A DNA stretch of 64,000 nt. Origin: Afifella pfennigii DSM 17143 (GTDB lineage: Bacteria; Pseudomonadota; Alphaproteobacteria; Rhizobiales; Afifellaceae). Position numbers and translations under genes: made by a program. The stretch covers positions 1 to 64,000 of the forward strand of contig NZ_JHZK01000007.1 of assembly GCF_000688515.1 (NCBI RefSeq). The letters run 5' to 3'. The notes under the pieces were generated by a model. That model was given only the letters and a program-made list of their open reading frames with translations, was not told the DNA's origin and searched no databases. Below are positions 19,022 through 28,594 of this stretch, piece by piece (within the stretch, counting starts at the first letter, position 1; each line of letters starts with the position of its first letter).

Positions 19022-19642
19022 ATGCTGACCGCCTATGGCCGCCCCAATTCCATCAACGCCCAGAAGGTGCATTTCTGCCTGGAGGAGCTCGGCATCGCCT
19101 ATGAATGGGTGATGGCCGGCATGGAGCACGGGGTGGTGGACAGCCCCGAATACGGGCGGATGAACCCCAACCGCCTCATCCCGGTGATCGACGACGAGGG
19201 CTTCGTGCTATGGGAATCGAACGCCATCGTGCGCTATCTTTGCGCCCGCTACGGCGCCGGCGGGCTGTGGCCGGAGGACCTTCAGACCCGCGCCAGCGCC
19301 GACCGCTGGATGGACTGGCAGACGACCACCTTCTCGCCGGCCTTCACGCCGGCCTTCCACAATCTGGTGCGCACGCCGGAGGGCGAGCGCGATCTTGCCG
19401 CCGTGGAGGCGGGAAAGCGCAAGGGCGAGGCGGCGGCCGCCATCCTCGACGACTGGCTGGCCTCGCGCCGCTTCGTCGCCGGCGAGGCCTTCACGATGGG
19501 CGACATACCCATCGCCGCGGCGGCGCATCGTTGGCTGAACCTGCCGCTGGAGCGACGCGAGGCACCGCATTTGGAGCGTTACTACCGCGAAGTGATGCAA
19601 AGGTCGGCGGCGGCGACGGCGCTGGCGCTGCCGGTGACGTGA
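19022..19642 (+). CDS. Glutathione S-transferase family protein
   Basis: The protein has 206 residues. The N-terminal thioredoxin-like domain (YGRPNSINAQKVHFCLEELG, NRLIPVIDDEGFVLWESNAIVRYLC) has the glutathione-binding Val-Pro-equivalent IPV and the Glu-Ser pair. The C-terminal helical domain has the capping motif FTMGDIPIAAA. It starts 64 bp after ivd with CAGGAG upstream. Detoxification or isomerase activity; substrate unknown. Confidence 0.88.
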   Translation: MLTAYGRPNSINAQKVHFCLEELGIAYEWVMAGMEHGVVDSPEYGRMNPNRLIPVIDDEGFVLWESNAIVRYLCARYGAGGLWPEDLQTRASADRWMDWQTTTFSPAFTPAFHNLVRTPEGERDLAAVEAGKRKGEAAAAILDDWLASRRFVAGEAFTMGDIPIAAAAHRWLNLPLERREAPHLERYYREVMQRSAAATALALPVT

Positions 19643-19712
19643 GGCGATATCGCGGGGCAGGGCGCGGTGATAGGCTCGCGGCGAGGGCTATCGTGATGGG
19701 GCGCGGCGCACC

Positions 19713-21092
19713 TTGCTAGAGATTCGCGGCATTCTGCGGCTGGAGCGCTGGTGGCGGCGGCTTCAGACGGTGCTCACGAGCTTCTGGTTCGTGCCACTCG
19801 TCCTCGGCGCCGGCGGCTGGGCGGTGGCGCTTCTGGCGCTGCGCCTCGATCAATGGGAGGCGCTGCAGGCGGGCCTCGGCGACATCTTCTTCCGGCAGAT
19901 CGCGGCGGAGACGGCGCGCTCCATTCTGGCCACCATCGCCGCGGCGACGATCTCGGCGACCTCCATCGTCTACTCGCTGTCGCTCCTCATCCGCACGCTG
20001 GCGGCCTCCTCGCTCGGCCCGCGTCTCGTCCAGGACTTTCGCCAAGACCGGCTGACGCGCCTGACGCTCGGCGTGCAGCTCGCCGCTTTCACCTATGCGC
20101 TGACGGTTCTCTATTACGTCGGCAGCGTGGTTGAGACGCGCACCATTTCCATCGGGCTTGCCATCGGCTTCGTGCTGGCGGCGCTTTCCTTCCTGGTCGT
20201 CTTCGTCAACCGCATCTCCGACCAGGTGAGCATCGACCATATCGTGGCGCGGGTGGCGGGCAACCTGCAATGGGCGCTGAAGCGCGAGGCGGCGCGGGCA
20301 GAGAAGGGCACGCGCGCGCCATTGCCGGAGCCGACGCCGCCGGCAGGCGCGACGATCCTTGCCGAAGAGGACGGCTATGTCGCCTCCATCAGCTATTCGG
20401 CGATCGCCGGCGGCGCCGATCCGGCGATGCGCACCGTGGAGCTTTTGGTGCGGCCGGGCGATTTCGTCATCCGGCGCAAGGCGCTGGCGCGCATCGACCT
20501 TGAGGAGGCGCCGGAGGGCTTCGCCAAACTGGTGCGCGAGGCGGTGATCCTCGGCCATGCCCGCACCTATTACCAGGATATCCCGGCGCGCTTTCAGCTC
20601 CTCGTCGAGATCGCGCTGAGAGCGCTGTCGCCCGGCGTCAACGACGTGTTCACGGCGGTCGCCTGCGCCAACCATCTGGCCGGCGCCTTTTCGCTTCTCG
20701 ACGGGCGGGATCTGACGCCGCCGGTCTATTTCGACGAGGCGCGCGACGTCATAGTGGTGCCGAAGGCGCTTCGCTTTTCCGACCTTGCCGGGGCCGTCTT
20801 CCATCCGCTGCGCCAGGCGGCGGCGCAGGTGCATGTCATGAACGTGGCGCTGCTCGGCACGCTCGGCGACCTCGCCATCGCCTCGCGCAGCGCCTCAGCG
20901 CGGGCCGTCTATGTGGAACATGCGCAGCTGCTCGTGGCCAGCGCCTGCCGCCAGCCGCTGGAGGATGCCGACAGGGCGATGATTGAGAAGCTTCTGGAGC
21001 GTACCCGCGTCGGCCTGCAAGAGGCCGGAGAGATCAAGGAGCCGGCCCCGGCGCCGCACCGGGAAGAAGGGTGGGAGGAAACCGCGAGCTAG
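19713..21092 (+). CDS. DUF2254 membrane protein
   Basis: The protein has 459 residues. Four transmembrane helices (about 24-46, 65-95, 115-135 and 145-165, including ILATIAAATISATSIVYSLSLL) are followed by a long cytoplasmic or periplasmic region with the family blocks YYQDIPARFQLLVEIALRAL and SPGVNDVFTAV. This is the DUF2254 family of unknown function. The start is a TTG at 19713. It converges on ssb. Confidence 0.8.
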   Translation: MLEIRGILRLERWWRRLQTVLTSFWFVPLVLGAGGWAVALLALRLDQWEALQAGLGDIFFRQIAAETARSILATIAAATISATSIVYSLSLLIRTLAASSLGPRLVQDFRQDRLTRLTLGVQLAAFTYALTVLYYVGSVVETRTISIGLAIGFVLAALSFLVVFVNRISDQVSIDHIVARVAGNLQWALKREAARAEKGTRAPLPEPTPPAGATILAEEDGYVASISYSAIAGGADPAMRTVELLVRPGDFVIRRKALARIDLEEAPEGFAKLVREAVILGHARTYYQDIPARFQLLVEIALRALSPGVNDVFTAVACANHLAGAFSLLDGRDLTPPVYFDEARDVIVVPKALRFSDLAGAVFHPLRQAAAQVHVMNVALLGTLGDLAIASRSASARAVYVEHAQLLVASACRQPLEDADRAMIEKLLERTRVGLQEAGEIKEPAPAPHREEGWEETAS

Positions 21093-21115
21093 GCTCCGTG
21101 GGGGATCGGCAAAAC

Positions 21116-21613
21116 CTAGAACGGGATCTCGTCGTCGATCTCGTTCTGGAAGCCGCCGCCTCCACCGCCTCCACCGCCGCGCTGATCCATCGGGCCGGAG
21201 GAGCCGAAATCGGAGCGCCCGCCGCGCTCCGGCGCGTCGTAGCCGCCTCCGCCGCCGCCGCTGCGGCCGTCGAGCATGGTCAGCGCCGAGTTGAAGCCCT
21301 GCAGCACCACCTCCGTGGTCCAGCGCTTCTGGCCCGACTGGTCTTCCCATTCGCGCGTTTGCAGCTGGCCTTCCACATAGATCTTGGAGCCCTTCCTGAG
21401 ATATTGCTCGGCGATCTTGGCCAGACCCTCGTTGAAGATGACGACGCGGTGCCATTCGGTGCGCTCGCGGCGCTCGCCGGAATTGCGGTCGCGCCAGCTC
21501 TCGGAGGTGGCCAGCCTCAAATTGACGACCGGACGGCCGTCGTTCATGCGCCGCACCTCCGGATCGGCGCCGAGATTGCCGATCAGGATCACCTTGTTGA
21601 CGCTGCCCGCCAT
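21116..21613 (-). CDS. ssb: Single-stranded DNA-binding protein
   Basis: The protein has 165 residues: an OB-fold of about 110 residues ([18 protein letters not shown]), a Gly-rich flexible linker and the acidic C-terminal tip DDEIPF that recruits repair and replication partners. It coats single-stranded DNA in replication, recombination and repair. The start at 21613 is preceded by GGGAGAGAG. The divergent upstream gap holds a LexA box at 21720-21734, so SOS control of ssb is possible. Confidence 0.96.
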   Translation of the reverse strand: MAGSVNKVILIGNLGADPEVRRMNDGRPVVNLRLATSESWRDRNSGERRERTEWHRVVIFNEGLAKIAEQYLRKGSKIYVEGQLQTREWEDQSGQKRWTTEVVLQGFNSALTMLDGRSGGGGGGYDAPERGGRSDFGSSGPMDQRGGGGGGGGGFQNEIDDEIPF

Positions 21614-21719
21614 CACTCTCTCCCTTGTCCGCGGCGGCCGCCCCGGCAGGCGGCCGATGTCGTGCCCCTTCTTGCCCATGCGGGCGACGGCTGCAAATGC
21701 CAGCTTGCATCTCGCTCGT

Positions 21720-21734
21720 GTTCACTGTATGTTC
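21720..21734 (+). promoter_or_regulatory. LexA (SOS) box, GTTC-N7-GTTC
   Basis: GTTC at 21720-21723 and GTTC at 21731-21734 are separated by seven bases (ACTGTAT), the direct-repeat operator of alphaproteobacterial LexA. It lies between the divergent ssb (start 21613) and a VOC gene (start 21764) that precedes uvrA. The ssb–uvrA gap is a well known SOS-controlled region in many proteobacteria, which supports the call. Confidence 0.8.
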
Positions 21735-21763
21735 TTTGTCGGCCGAAGGCAAGGAGGGGGGCG

Positions 21764-22195
21764 TTGGAACAGCGGATGAGCGTGGTCACCCTGGGCGTCG
21801 CCGATCTGGCGCGGGCGCGGCGCTTCTACGAGGAGGGGCTCGGCTGGCGGCGCGGCAACAGCGAGGCGGAGGTCGCTTTCTATCAGCTGAATGGCATGGT
21901 GCTGGCGCTCTATCCGAGCCGCTCGCTCGCCGCCGATGCGGGGATCGCGCCGGAGGCAAGCGGCTTTGCCGGCATCACGCTCGCCTATAACGGGCGCAGC
22001 CGCGAGGAGGTCGATGTCGTCATCGCCGAAGCGGAGGCGGCCGGGGCGATCGTCGTCAAGCGCCGCCAAGAGGTCTTTTGGGGCGGATATTCGGGCTATT
22101 TCGCCGATCTAGACGGGCATGTGTGGGAAGTCGCCTTCAATCCCTTCTGGTCGCTCGACGAGGCCGGTCATGTCAGCCTTGCCGGGCGAGGCTGA
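21764..22195 (+). CDS. VOC-family protein between ssb and uvrA
   Basis: The protein has 143 residues. The glyoxalase/dioxygenase fold is seen in SVVTLGVADLARARRFYEEGLGW and in the second module GGYSGYFADLDGHVWEVAFNP, with the C-terminal Glu ligand in WEVAF. The TTG at 21764 is preferred to the ATG at 21776 because AAGGAGG is seven bases upstream of it. It lies 30 bp after a LexA box and 107 bp before uvrA in the same direction, so it may be co-expressed with uvrA under SOS control. Substrate unknown; a role in handling a reactive metabolite or DNA-damaging agent is only a guess from context. Confidence 0.8.
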   Translation: MEQRMSVVTLGVADLARARRFYEEGLGWRRGNSEAEVAFYQLNGMVLALYPSRSLAADAGIAPEASGFAGITLAYNGRSREEVDVVIAEAEAAGAIVVKRRQEVFWGGYSGYFADLDGHVWEVAFNPFWSLDEAGHVSLAGRG

Positions 22196-22302
22196 GCCTT
22201 TTTTGCCGCCGCCGTTTGCCCTAGATAGGAGGCGCGGCGAAGCCACAGCTTTCACCATTCAGCGCAGCCGGCGCCCGCTCCGGCGCCATCCAAGGGACGA
22301 GA

Positions 22303-25191
22303 ATGGCCGATCCCTCCAAAACGATTTCCGTGCGCGGGGCGCGCGAGCACAATCTGAAGAATGTCGATCTCGATCTGCCGCGCGACAGCCTGATCGTGAT
22401 GACGGGGCTTTCCGGGTCGGGAAAATCCTCGCTCGCCTTCGACACCATCTATGCGGAGGGCCAGCGGCGCTATGTGGAATCGCTGTCGGCCTATGCCAGG
22501 CAGTTCCTGGAGATGATGCAAAAGCCCGATGTCGACCAGATCGACGGGCTGTCGCCGGCCATCTCCATCGAGCAGAAGACGACCAGCCGCAATCCGCGCT
22601 CCACGGTCGGCACCGTCACCGAGATTTACGACTATATGCGGCTTCTGTTCGCGCGCATCGGCGTGCCCTATTCGCCGGCGACGGGCCTGCCGATCGAAAG
22701 CCAGACGGTCAGCCAGATGGTCGACCGCATCCTCGCCTTGCCGGAGGGCACGCGGCTCTACCTGCTCGCGCCGGTGGTGCGGGGCAGGAAGGGCGAGTTC
22801 AAAAAGGATCTCGCCGAATGGATGAAGCGCGGCTTCCAGCGCGCGCGCATCGACGGGGCCTTTTGCGAGATCGTCGACGCGCCGGCGCTCGACAAGAAGT
22901 TCAAGCACGATATCGACATCGTGGTCGACCGCGTCGTGGTGCGCCCGGACGCTGCGAGCCGGCTTGCCGATTCCCTGGAGACGGCGCTCAAGCTTGCGGA
23001 AGGCCTCGCGGTCGCCGAATGCGCCGATCCGCCGGAGGGCGGGGGCGAGCCGGAGCGGCTCACCTTTTCGGAAAAGTTCGCCTGCCCGGTCTCCGGCTTC
23101 ACCATCTCGGAGATCGAGCCGCGGCTCTTCTCCTTCAACAACCCGTTCGGGGCCTGTCCGACCTGCGACGGGCTCGGCTCGGAGCTCGGTATCGACCCGG
23201 AGCTCATCGTTCCCGATCCCGCTCTCAGCCTGAGGCGCGGGGCCATCCATCCCTGGTCGCGCTCCTCCTCGCCCTATTACCTGCAGACGCTGGAGGCGCT
23301 CGCCGGGCATTACGGTTTCAGCCTGACGGAGCCCTTCGAGAGCCTGCCGGAGACGGCCAGGCGGGCGGTGCTCTACGGCACCGGCAAGGAGAAGGTGACC
23401 TTCACCTACAACGACGGTCTGAGGTCCTATCAGGCCAAGAAGACCTTCGAGGGCGTCATCCCGAACCTGGAGCGGCGCTGGAAGGAGACCGATTCGGCCT
23501 GGATGCGCGAGGAGATCGGCAAATACATGTCGAGCGCGCCCTGCACCGCCTGCGGCGGTTTCCGCCTGAAGCCGGAGGCGCTGGCGGTGAAGGTGGCCGG
23601 CCATCACATCGGCGAGGTCTCCGCCTTCTCCATCCGCCAGGCGAAGGATTGGTTCAAGGCGCTGCCGGAGAGCCTGACGGACAAGCAAAGCGAAATCGCC
23701 GTGCGGATTCTCAAGGAAATCCGCGAGCGGCTCACCTTCCTCGACGATGTGGGGCTCGACTATCTCACCTTGTCGCGCGGCTCCGGCTCGCTGTCGGGCG
23801 GCGAGAGCCAGCGCATCCGCCTCGCCTCGCAGATCGGCTCCGGCCTGACCGGGGTCCTCTACGTCCTCGACGAGCCCTCCATCGGCCTGCACCAGCGCGA
23901 CAATGCCAGGCTGTTGGAAACGCTGAAGCACCTTCGGGATCTCGGCAACACCGTCATCGTGGTGGAGCACGACGAGGATGCCATCATGGCCGCCGACCAT
24001 GTCGTCGATATCGGTCCGGGGGCGGGCATCCATGGCGGCGAGATCGTCGCCGCCGGCAAGCCGGCCGACATCCTGGCGCATCCGGCCTCGCTGACCGGCC
24101 AATACCTTTCCGGCGCAAGGGCGATCCCGGTGCCCGAAGAGCGCCGCAAGCCGAAGAAAGGCAAGTGGCTGAAGCTTTCCGGCGCGACCGGCAACAACCT
24201 CAAGAATGTCACCGCGAATATCCCGCTTGGCACCTTTACCTGCGTCACGGGCGTCTCGGGCGGGGGAAAATCGACGCTCCTCGTCGACACGATCTACAAG
24301 GCGGTGGCGCGGCGCCTTTCAGCGGCGCGCGAGCATCCTGCGCCCTTCGAAGGGCTCGCCGGGCTGGAGCATCTGGACAAGGTCATCGATATCGACCAGT
24401 CGCCGATCGGGCGCACGCCGCGCTCCAATCCGGCGACCTACACGGGCGCCTTCACGCCCATCCGCGAATGGTTCGCCGGCCTGCCGGAGGCCAAGGCGCG
24501 CGGCTACCAGCCCGGCCGCTTCTCCTTCAACGTCAAGGGCGGGCGCTGCGAGGCCTGCCAGGGCGACGGCGTCATCAAGATCGAGATGCACTTCTTGCCG
24601 GACGTCTACGTCACCTGCGACGTCTGCCACGGCAAGCGCTACAACCGCGAGACGCTGGAAGTCACCTTCAAGGGCAAGTCGATCGCCGACGTCCTCGATA
24701 TGACGGTGGAGGAGGGGGTGGAGTTCTTCGCCGCCATCCCGGCGGTGCGCGACAAGCTGACGACGCTCGCCCGCGTCGGCCTCAATTACGTGCATATCGG
24801 CCAGCAGGCGACGACGCTTTCGGGCGGTGAGGCGCAGCGGGTCAAGCTCGCCAAGGAGCTGTCGAAGCGCGCTACCGGGCGGACCCTCTACATCCTCGAC
24901 GAGCCGACGACCGGCCTGCATTTCCACGACGTCGCCAAACTCCTGGAAGTGCTGCACGAATTGGTCAAGCAGGGCAATACGGTGGTGGTCATCGAGCACA
25001 ATCTCGACGTCATCAAGACCGCTGATTTCATCCTCGACCTCGGCCCGGAAGGCGGCGACGGGGGCGGTGAGATCGTCGTCGCCGGCACGCCGGAGGAGGT
25101 CGTCGCCGAGAAGCGCTCCTATACCGGCCAGTTCCTGAAGCCGATCCTGGAGCGCGGCAGGGCGCGCGCGCAGGTGGAGGCGGCGGAGTAG
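22303..25191 (+). CDS. uvrA: Excinuclease ABC subunit A
   Basis: The protein has 962 residues, the usual length. UvrA scans DNA for bulky lesions and loads UvrB in nucleotide excision repair. Two ABC ATPase modules are complete: Walker A at residues 35-43 (GLSGSGKSS) and about 650 (GVSGGGKST), and ABC signatures LSGGES near 499 and LSGGEAQR near 841. The zinc-binding cysteine pairs are visible in the first half (CPVSGF … CPTC) and in the C-terminal zinc module (CEACQGDG … CDVCHGKRY). It probably shares the SOS-controlled transcript with the VOC gene before it. Confidence 0.97.
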   Translation: MADPSKTISVRGAREHNLKNVDLDLPRDSLIVMTGLSGSGKSSLAFDTIYAEGQRRYVESLSAYARQFLEMMQKPDVDQIDGLSPAISIEQKTTSRNPRSTVGTVTEIYDYMRLLFARIGVPYSPATGLPIESQTVSQMVDRILALPEGTRLYLLAPVVRGRKGEFKKDLAEWMKRGFQRARIDGAFCEIVDAPALDKKFKHDIDIVVDRVVVRPDAASRLADSLETALKLAEGLAVAECADPPEGGGEPERLTFSEKFACPVSGFTISEIEPRLFSFNNPFGACPTCDGLGSELGIDPELIVPDPALSLRRGAIHPWSRSSSPYYLQTLEALAGHYGFSLTEPFESLPETARRAVLYGTGKEKVTFTYNDGLRSYQAKKTFEGVIPNLERRWKETDSAWMREEIGKYMSSAPCTACGGFRLKPEALAVKVAGHHIGEVSAFSIRQAKDWFKALPESLTDKQSEIAVRILKEIRERLTFLDDVGLDYLTLSRGSGSLSGGESQRIRLASQIGSGLTGVLYVLDEPSIGLHQRDNARLLETLKHLRDLGNTVIVVEHDEDAIMAADHVVDIGPGAGIHGGEIVAAGKPADILAHPASLTGQYLSGARAIPVPEERRKPKKGKWLKLSGATGNNLKNVTANIPLGTFTCVTGVSGGGKSTLLVDTIYKAVARRLSAAREHPAPFEGLAGLEHLDKVIDIDQSPIGRTPRSNPATYTGAFTPIREWFAGLPEAKARGYQPGRFSFNVKGGRCEACQGDGVIKIEMHFLPDVYVTCDVCHGKRYNRETLEVTFKGKSIADVLDMTVEEGVEFFAAIPAVRDKLTTLARVGLNYVHIGQQATTLSGGEAQRVKLAKELSKRATGRTLYILDEPTTGLHFHDVAKLLEVLHELVKQGNTVVVIEHNLDVIKTADFILDLGPEGGDGGGEIVVAGTPEEVVAEKRSYTGQFLKPILERGRARAQVEAAE

Positions 25192-25354
25192 GGAAGTCAG
25201 CCGACCGAACTTGGCAGCGTTCGGGTCTTCGCGCTGCGGCCTTAATCGGTATCTTAGGTTCTGTCGCGAAGAGCCGCCGGAGGGGACCATCGTCTTGTGC
25301 CTCCGTCACATGGCGCGGCGTGACGACCGGCACCAGGGCCGATAGGCGACAAGC

Positions 25355-25828
25355 ATGCCCCCACGCTCCGCCGGCATTTTGATGTATCGCCGACGCCCGT
25401 GGGGACCGGAAGTGCTCCTCGTCCATCCCGGCGGGCCCTATTGGGCGAAGAAGGACAAGGGCGCCTGGACCATTCCCAAAGGGCTGTTGGAGGCGGGTGA
25501 GGAGCCGCTTGCCGCGGCATTGCGCGAATTCAGCGAGGAAACGGGCCTTGCGGCGGAGGGCGAGGCTATCCTCCTCGGCACCTTCCGGCAGGCGGGCGGC
25601 AAGCACGTCACCGCCTTCGCCGTGGAGGGCGATGCGGACCTTGCGGCCTTCAAGAGCAACCTTTTCGAGATGGAATGGCCGCCGCGCTCCGGGCGCCTGG
25701 CGCGCTTTGCGGAAGCGGACCGGGCGGGCTGGTTCCAGATCCAGGAGGCGCGCGGCAAGATCCTGAAAAGCCAAGTGCCGATCCTGCGCGCGCTCGCGGT
25801 GCATCTCGGCCTGGACGTTGCCGAATAG
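25355..25828 (+). CDS. Nudix hydrolase
   Basis: The protein has 157 residues. The Nudix box is complete (GLLEAGEEPLAAALREF then SEETGL), providing the Glu residues that bind Mg2+. The N-terminal part (SAGILMYRRRPWGPEVLLVHPGGPYWAKKD) and GAWTIPKG match small nucleotide-derivative pyrophosphatases. It may clean damaged or signalling nucleotides, but the substrate is not readable. The 163-bp gap after uvrA contains one weak inverted repeat (CGAAC/GTTCG) and nothing else recognised. Confidence 0.85.
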   Translation: MPPRSAGILMYRRRPWGPEVLLVHPGGPYWAKKDKGAWTIPKGLLEAGEEPLAAALREFSEETGLAAEGEAILLGTFRQAGGKHVTAFAVEGDADLAAFKSNLFEMEWPPRSGRLARFAEADRAGWFQIQEARGKILKSQVPILRALAVHLGLDVAE

Positions 25829-25864
25829 CTGGGCGAGGCCGCCGATCTGTGGCATTTGGGCGCG

Positions 25865-26749
25865 ATGAGCGAGAAGCACGCCGCAGCGACAGGCGGGAAG
25901 AAACAGGGAAAGCCGGCGCCGGAGAAGGACAAGGCGCGGCCGGCCGAACCCACCCGCGCGCCATCCGGGGCGGGCGGCGAGAGCGGCCTGCACCGGCAGT
26001 TGCGACTACTCTACGAGGGCCATTCGCAGCGCGCCCACCGCTTCCGCTATGCGCTGCTCGCCTTCGACATCGTGACGGTGCTGTTCATCGTCGGCACCTC
26101 CTTCGTACCTCGCACGCAGGTGGTGGAATCGCTCGACGTCCTCTTCGGCATCGTCATCCTCGTCGACTTCTCCGCTCGCCTCTATATCAGCCGGCGGCCC
26201 GTGGCGGAGTTCATGCGGCTTTCCACCTGGGCCGACATCATCGCCATCGTCTCCTTCCTGGTGCCGATCGTGGGGGAGGGGGCGGGCTTCCTCAGGATCC
26301 TGCGCACGCTGCGGCTGTTGCGCACCTATCAGCTGATGGAGCGGCTCAGAGCCGACAGCCGCTTCTTCCGGCGCAACGAGGAGCCGATCATCGCCATCGT
26401 CAATCTCGGCGTCTTTCTCTTCATCATGACGGGCCTGGTCTACGAGACGCAGCATTGGCGCAATCCGGCGATCGGCAATTATGTCGACGCGCTCTATTTC
26501 ACCGTCACGGCGCTGACGACGACCGGTTTCGGCGACATCACCCTTGCCGGCACCGGCGGGCGGCTCATCGCCGTCATCATCATGATCTTCGGGGTGACGC
26601 TCTTCCTGCGCCTGGTGCAGGTTTTGCTGCGACCGCGAAAAGTGCGATTCACCTGCCCCAATTGCGGCCTGCAGCGGCACGAGATCGACGCCGTCCATTG
26701 CAAGGCCTGCGGCACGCAGCTGGCCATTCCGGACGAGGGAAGATTCTAG
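25865..26749 (+). CDS. Voltage-gated-type potassium channel with C-terminal zinc ribbon
   Basis: The protein has 294 residues. After a charged N-terminal region of about 60 residues come six transmembrane segments; S4 is rich in Arg (RILRTLRLLRTYQLMERLR), and the pore has the filter TTTGFGDI between S5 and S6. A C-terminal tail of about 40 residues carries two CxxC pairs (CPNC and CKAC), a zinc-ribbon-like module. Potassium selectivity is inferred from the GFGD filter. The ATG at 25865 is used; an upstream TTG at 25856 is also open. The DNA after the stop has a small TCTAGA palindromic stem. Confidence 0.8.
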   Translation: MSEKHAAATGGKKQGKPAPEKDKARPAEPTRAPSGAGGESGLHRQLRLLYEGHSQRAHRFRYALLAFDIVTVLFIVGTSFVPRTQVVESLDVLFGIVILVDFSARLYISRRPVAEFMRLSTWADIIAIVSFLVPIVGEGAGFLRILRTLRLLRTYQLMERLRADSRFFRRNEEPIIAIVNLGVFLFIMTGLVYETQHWRNPAIGNYVDALYFTVTALTTTGFGDITLAGTGGRLIAVIIMIFGVTLFLRLVQVLLRPRKVRFTCPNCGLQRHEIDAVHCKACGTQLAIPDEGRF

Positions 26750-26884
26750 ATTTCGTCTAGATTCTGCCCGGATTCGAACGCTGCGCGCATGCCAAAGCGG
26801 CAATTGTGAAAAAAGCATGCAGCCGGCCCGCGTCCGCCTGCGAAAAAACGATGCAGTTCGCCCACTTCCAGGGCATCGCAGCCA

Positions 26885-26898
26885 TGCACTTTTGTGCA
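26885..26898. promoter_or_regulatory. TGCAC/GTGCA palindrome upstream of a DUF1127 gene
   Basis: TGCAC-TTTT-GTGCA is a perfect short inverted repeat 72 bp before the DUF1127 start codon, just upstream of a weak promoter pair (TGCAAA at 26900-26905, TATATC at 26923-26928, 17-base spacer). It may be an operator. Confidence 0.25.
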
Positions 26899-26969
26899 GT
26901 GCAAAACGGATGGGCGCGGGCCTATATCCTGGCTGTCGAACACCACACAAGAACGCATCGAGGTCAACC

Positions 26970-27128
26970 ATGCGCACGTCGTCCAAAGGTCTTCTGGGCC
27001 GCTTCCGCCGTTGGCGGCGCTATCAGCGCACCGTGAAGGAGCTGCAGGGCCTGTCGGTCCGCGAGCTGCACGACATCGGCATCACCCCGGGTGAGATCCG
27101 CCGCGTCGCTCGCGAGGCGAGCTACTAA
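26970..27128 (+). CDS. DUF1127 small basic protein
   Basis: The protein has 52 residues. It contains the family motif LSVRELHDIGITPGEIRRVA after a basic helix (RFRRWRRYQRTVKEL). Small DUF1127 proteins are common in alphaproteobacteria, are often stress- or light-regulated, and some bind RNA. A TATATC -10-like element lies about 42 bp upstream and a strong terminator follows within 30 bp, so the gene is a self-contained unit. Confidence 0.85.
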   Translation: MRTSSKGLLGRFRRWRRYQRTVKELQGLSVRELHDIGITPGEIRRVAREASY

Positions 27129-27154
27129 GCTTCCCGCTCCCAGAGCACCCTACC

Positions 27155-27185
27155 AAACCGCCGGCGGTCCTCCGCCGGCGGTTTT
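27155..27185 (+). terminator. Rho-independent terminator after the DUF1127 gene
   Basis: The stem ACCGCCGGCGG/CCGCCGGCGGT with a four-base loop is followed by TTTTGCTTT. It lies 27 bp after the stop codon and also stands between convergent genes. Confidence 0.85.
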
Positions 27186-27237
27186 GCTTTGCGCGGCGTT
27201 TCAGCCCGGTGCCCCGTGTTCACGGCTATGAAAGGCT

Positions 27238-27852
27238 CTAGGAAGCGCCGCCGCGGGCGGCGAACCAGGCCTTCAGCGGCATGATTTCCGGCGGTTCGGC
27301 ATTGGCGTTCGGCCAGGAATCGACGGCATAGCGCGGCCCGCCACCCTTCTCGCCGATGACGGCGGTGGCGTGCGGGTAGCGGCCGTCGAGGAAGAAGCCG
27401 CGCGCCACGGGGCTGAGCACCTGGTGATGCTTCAGCGCGCCTTCCCCGGCGAGGAGGAGAAGAAGGCTCGTCGTGTTGGTCGCCTCGTCCAGGCAATCCA
27501 TTTGCGTCGGATCGCCGCCGCCGATCTTCTCAAAGCCGCCGGTATCGGCCGAGGTGCCGATGCGCGCGCCGACGATGCGCTCATAGGCCTGGACGGAATC
27601 GGAAATGGCCGCCCGCTCCGCCGCCGGCGTCGCCGCATCGCGCAAGGGCAGGGTGAGCGCCTTTACCTCCGCCTCGGTGAAGGTGACGGGCGTCGTCCGC
27701 AGGCAGCCGAAAGCGTGGCAGACGAAGACCTTGCGCCCCTGTGGCGGGCGCGCCTCGCGCGCTTGGTACCAGCCGTCATAGGTGGAGCTCGTCTGCGCGG
27801 CGCAGGCCGCCAGAAGAAGGCCGACAAGGGTTGCGATGAAGCCGGGGCGCAT
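27238..27852 (-). CDS. Conserved hypothetical lipoprotein
   Basis: The protein has 204 residues. The N-terminus (MRPGFIATLVGLLLAACAAQ) has a signal peptide with a lipobox ending LAAC, so it should be an envelope lipoprotein. The mature part has a conserved-looking core with Cys residues (VFVCHAFGC, MDCLDEATNTTSLL) and a C-terminal block ATAVIGEKGGGPRYAVDSW. No named domain was recognised. It diverges from the DJ-1 family gene. Function unknown. Confidence 0.68.
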   Translation of the reverse strand: MRPGFIATLVGLLLAACAAQTSSTYDGWYQAREARPPQGRKVFVCHAFGCLRTTPVTFTEAEVKALTLPLRDAATPAAERAAISDSVQAYERIVGARIGTSADTGGFEKIGGGDPTQMDCLDEATNTTSLLLLLAGEGALKHHQVLSPVARGFFLDGRYPHATAVIGEKGGGPRYAVDSWPNANAEPPEIMPLKAWFAARGGAS

Positions 27853-27962
27853 GAGCGGAGACTAGCCGAGCCTGCCGATCGGCGGAAGCTGGAACCGAGC
27901 CGCGATCGCCCCCGTTGGGGAGGAAGAAGAGACGGGCGGGCGCAAGCCAATGGAGTTTCGCC

Positions 27963-28526
27963 ATGCACGACATCACCGGCAAGAAGGTCGCCATTCTCGC
28001 CACCGACGGCTTTGAGCAATCGGAGCTGGAGGTGCCGCTGCGAGAGCTTCGCAAAGCCGGCGCCGAGGTGCACGTCGTCTCGCCGCAGAAGGGCGAGATC
28101 AAGGGTTGGGACAAAAAGGATTGGGGCCGCGCCGTGCCGGTCGACCGCAGCCTTGAGACGGCGCGCGCTGACGACTACGACGCCCTTGTCCTGCCCGGCG
28201 GGCAGATCAACCCGGACCTTCTGCGGCTGGAGGAGAAGGCGCTCGACTTCATCCGTGCCTTCTATGTGGACAAGAAGCCGATCGGCGCCATCTGCCACGC
28301 GCCCTGGCTGTTGATTGAAACCGGCATCGCCAAAGGTCGCGACATGACCGGCTACGCCTCCATCAAGACCGATCTTGAGAATGCCGGCGCCAACTGGCAC
28401 GACGAGGCGGTCGTGGTCGATGAGGGCATCGTCACCAGCCGCCATCCGGGCGACCTCGATGCCTTCTGCGCCAAGGTGGCGGAGGAGATCGCCGAGGGCC
28501 GCCATACCCAGCGCCAAGCCGCGTAG
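27963..28526 (+). CDS. DJ-1/PfpI-family protein (YhbO-like)
   Basis: The protein has 187 residues. It has the class I glutamine amidotransferase-like fold with KKVAILATDGFEQSELEVP at the start and the nucleophile elbow AICHAPWLL carrying the reactive Cys followed by His. Members act as proteases or deglycases on glycated proteins and are induced by stress. The C-terminal RHPGDLDAFCAKVAEEI matches the family. Confidence 0.88.
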   Translation: MHDITGKKVAILATDGFEQSELEVPLRELRKAGAEVHVVSPQKGEIKGWDKKDWGRAVPVDRSLETARADDYDALVLPGGQINPDLLRLEEKALDFIRAFYVDKKPIGAICHAPWLLIETGIAKGRDMTGYASIKTDLENAGANWHDEAVVVDEGIVTSRHPGDLDAFCAKVAEEIAEGRHTQRQAA

Positions 28527-28550
28527 CACGCATTCCTTGCGGATAGGAGA

Positions 28551-28579
28551 GAAGCCGGCCGGCGCAAGCGGCCGGCTTC
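28551..28579. terminator. Hairpin between convergent genes (pfpI-like and marC)
   Basis: An 11-bp stem (GAAGCCGGCCG/CGGCCGGCTTC) with a seven-base loop lies 24 bp after the DJ-1 gene and 15 bp after the leftward marC. It has no long T-run on either side, so it may be a weak bidirectional terminator. Confidence 0.5.
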
Positions 28580-28594
28580 GTCATGTTGGCGCTT

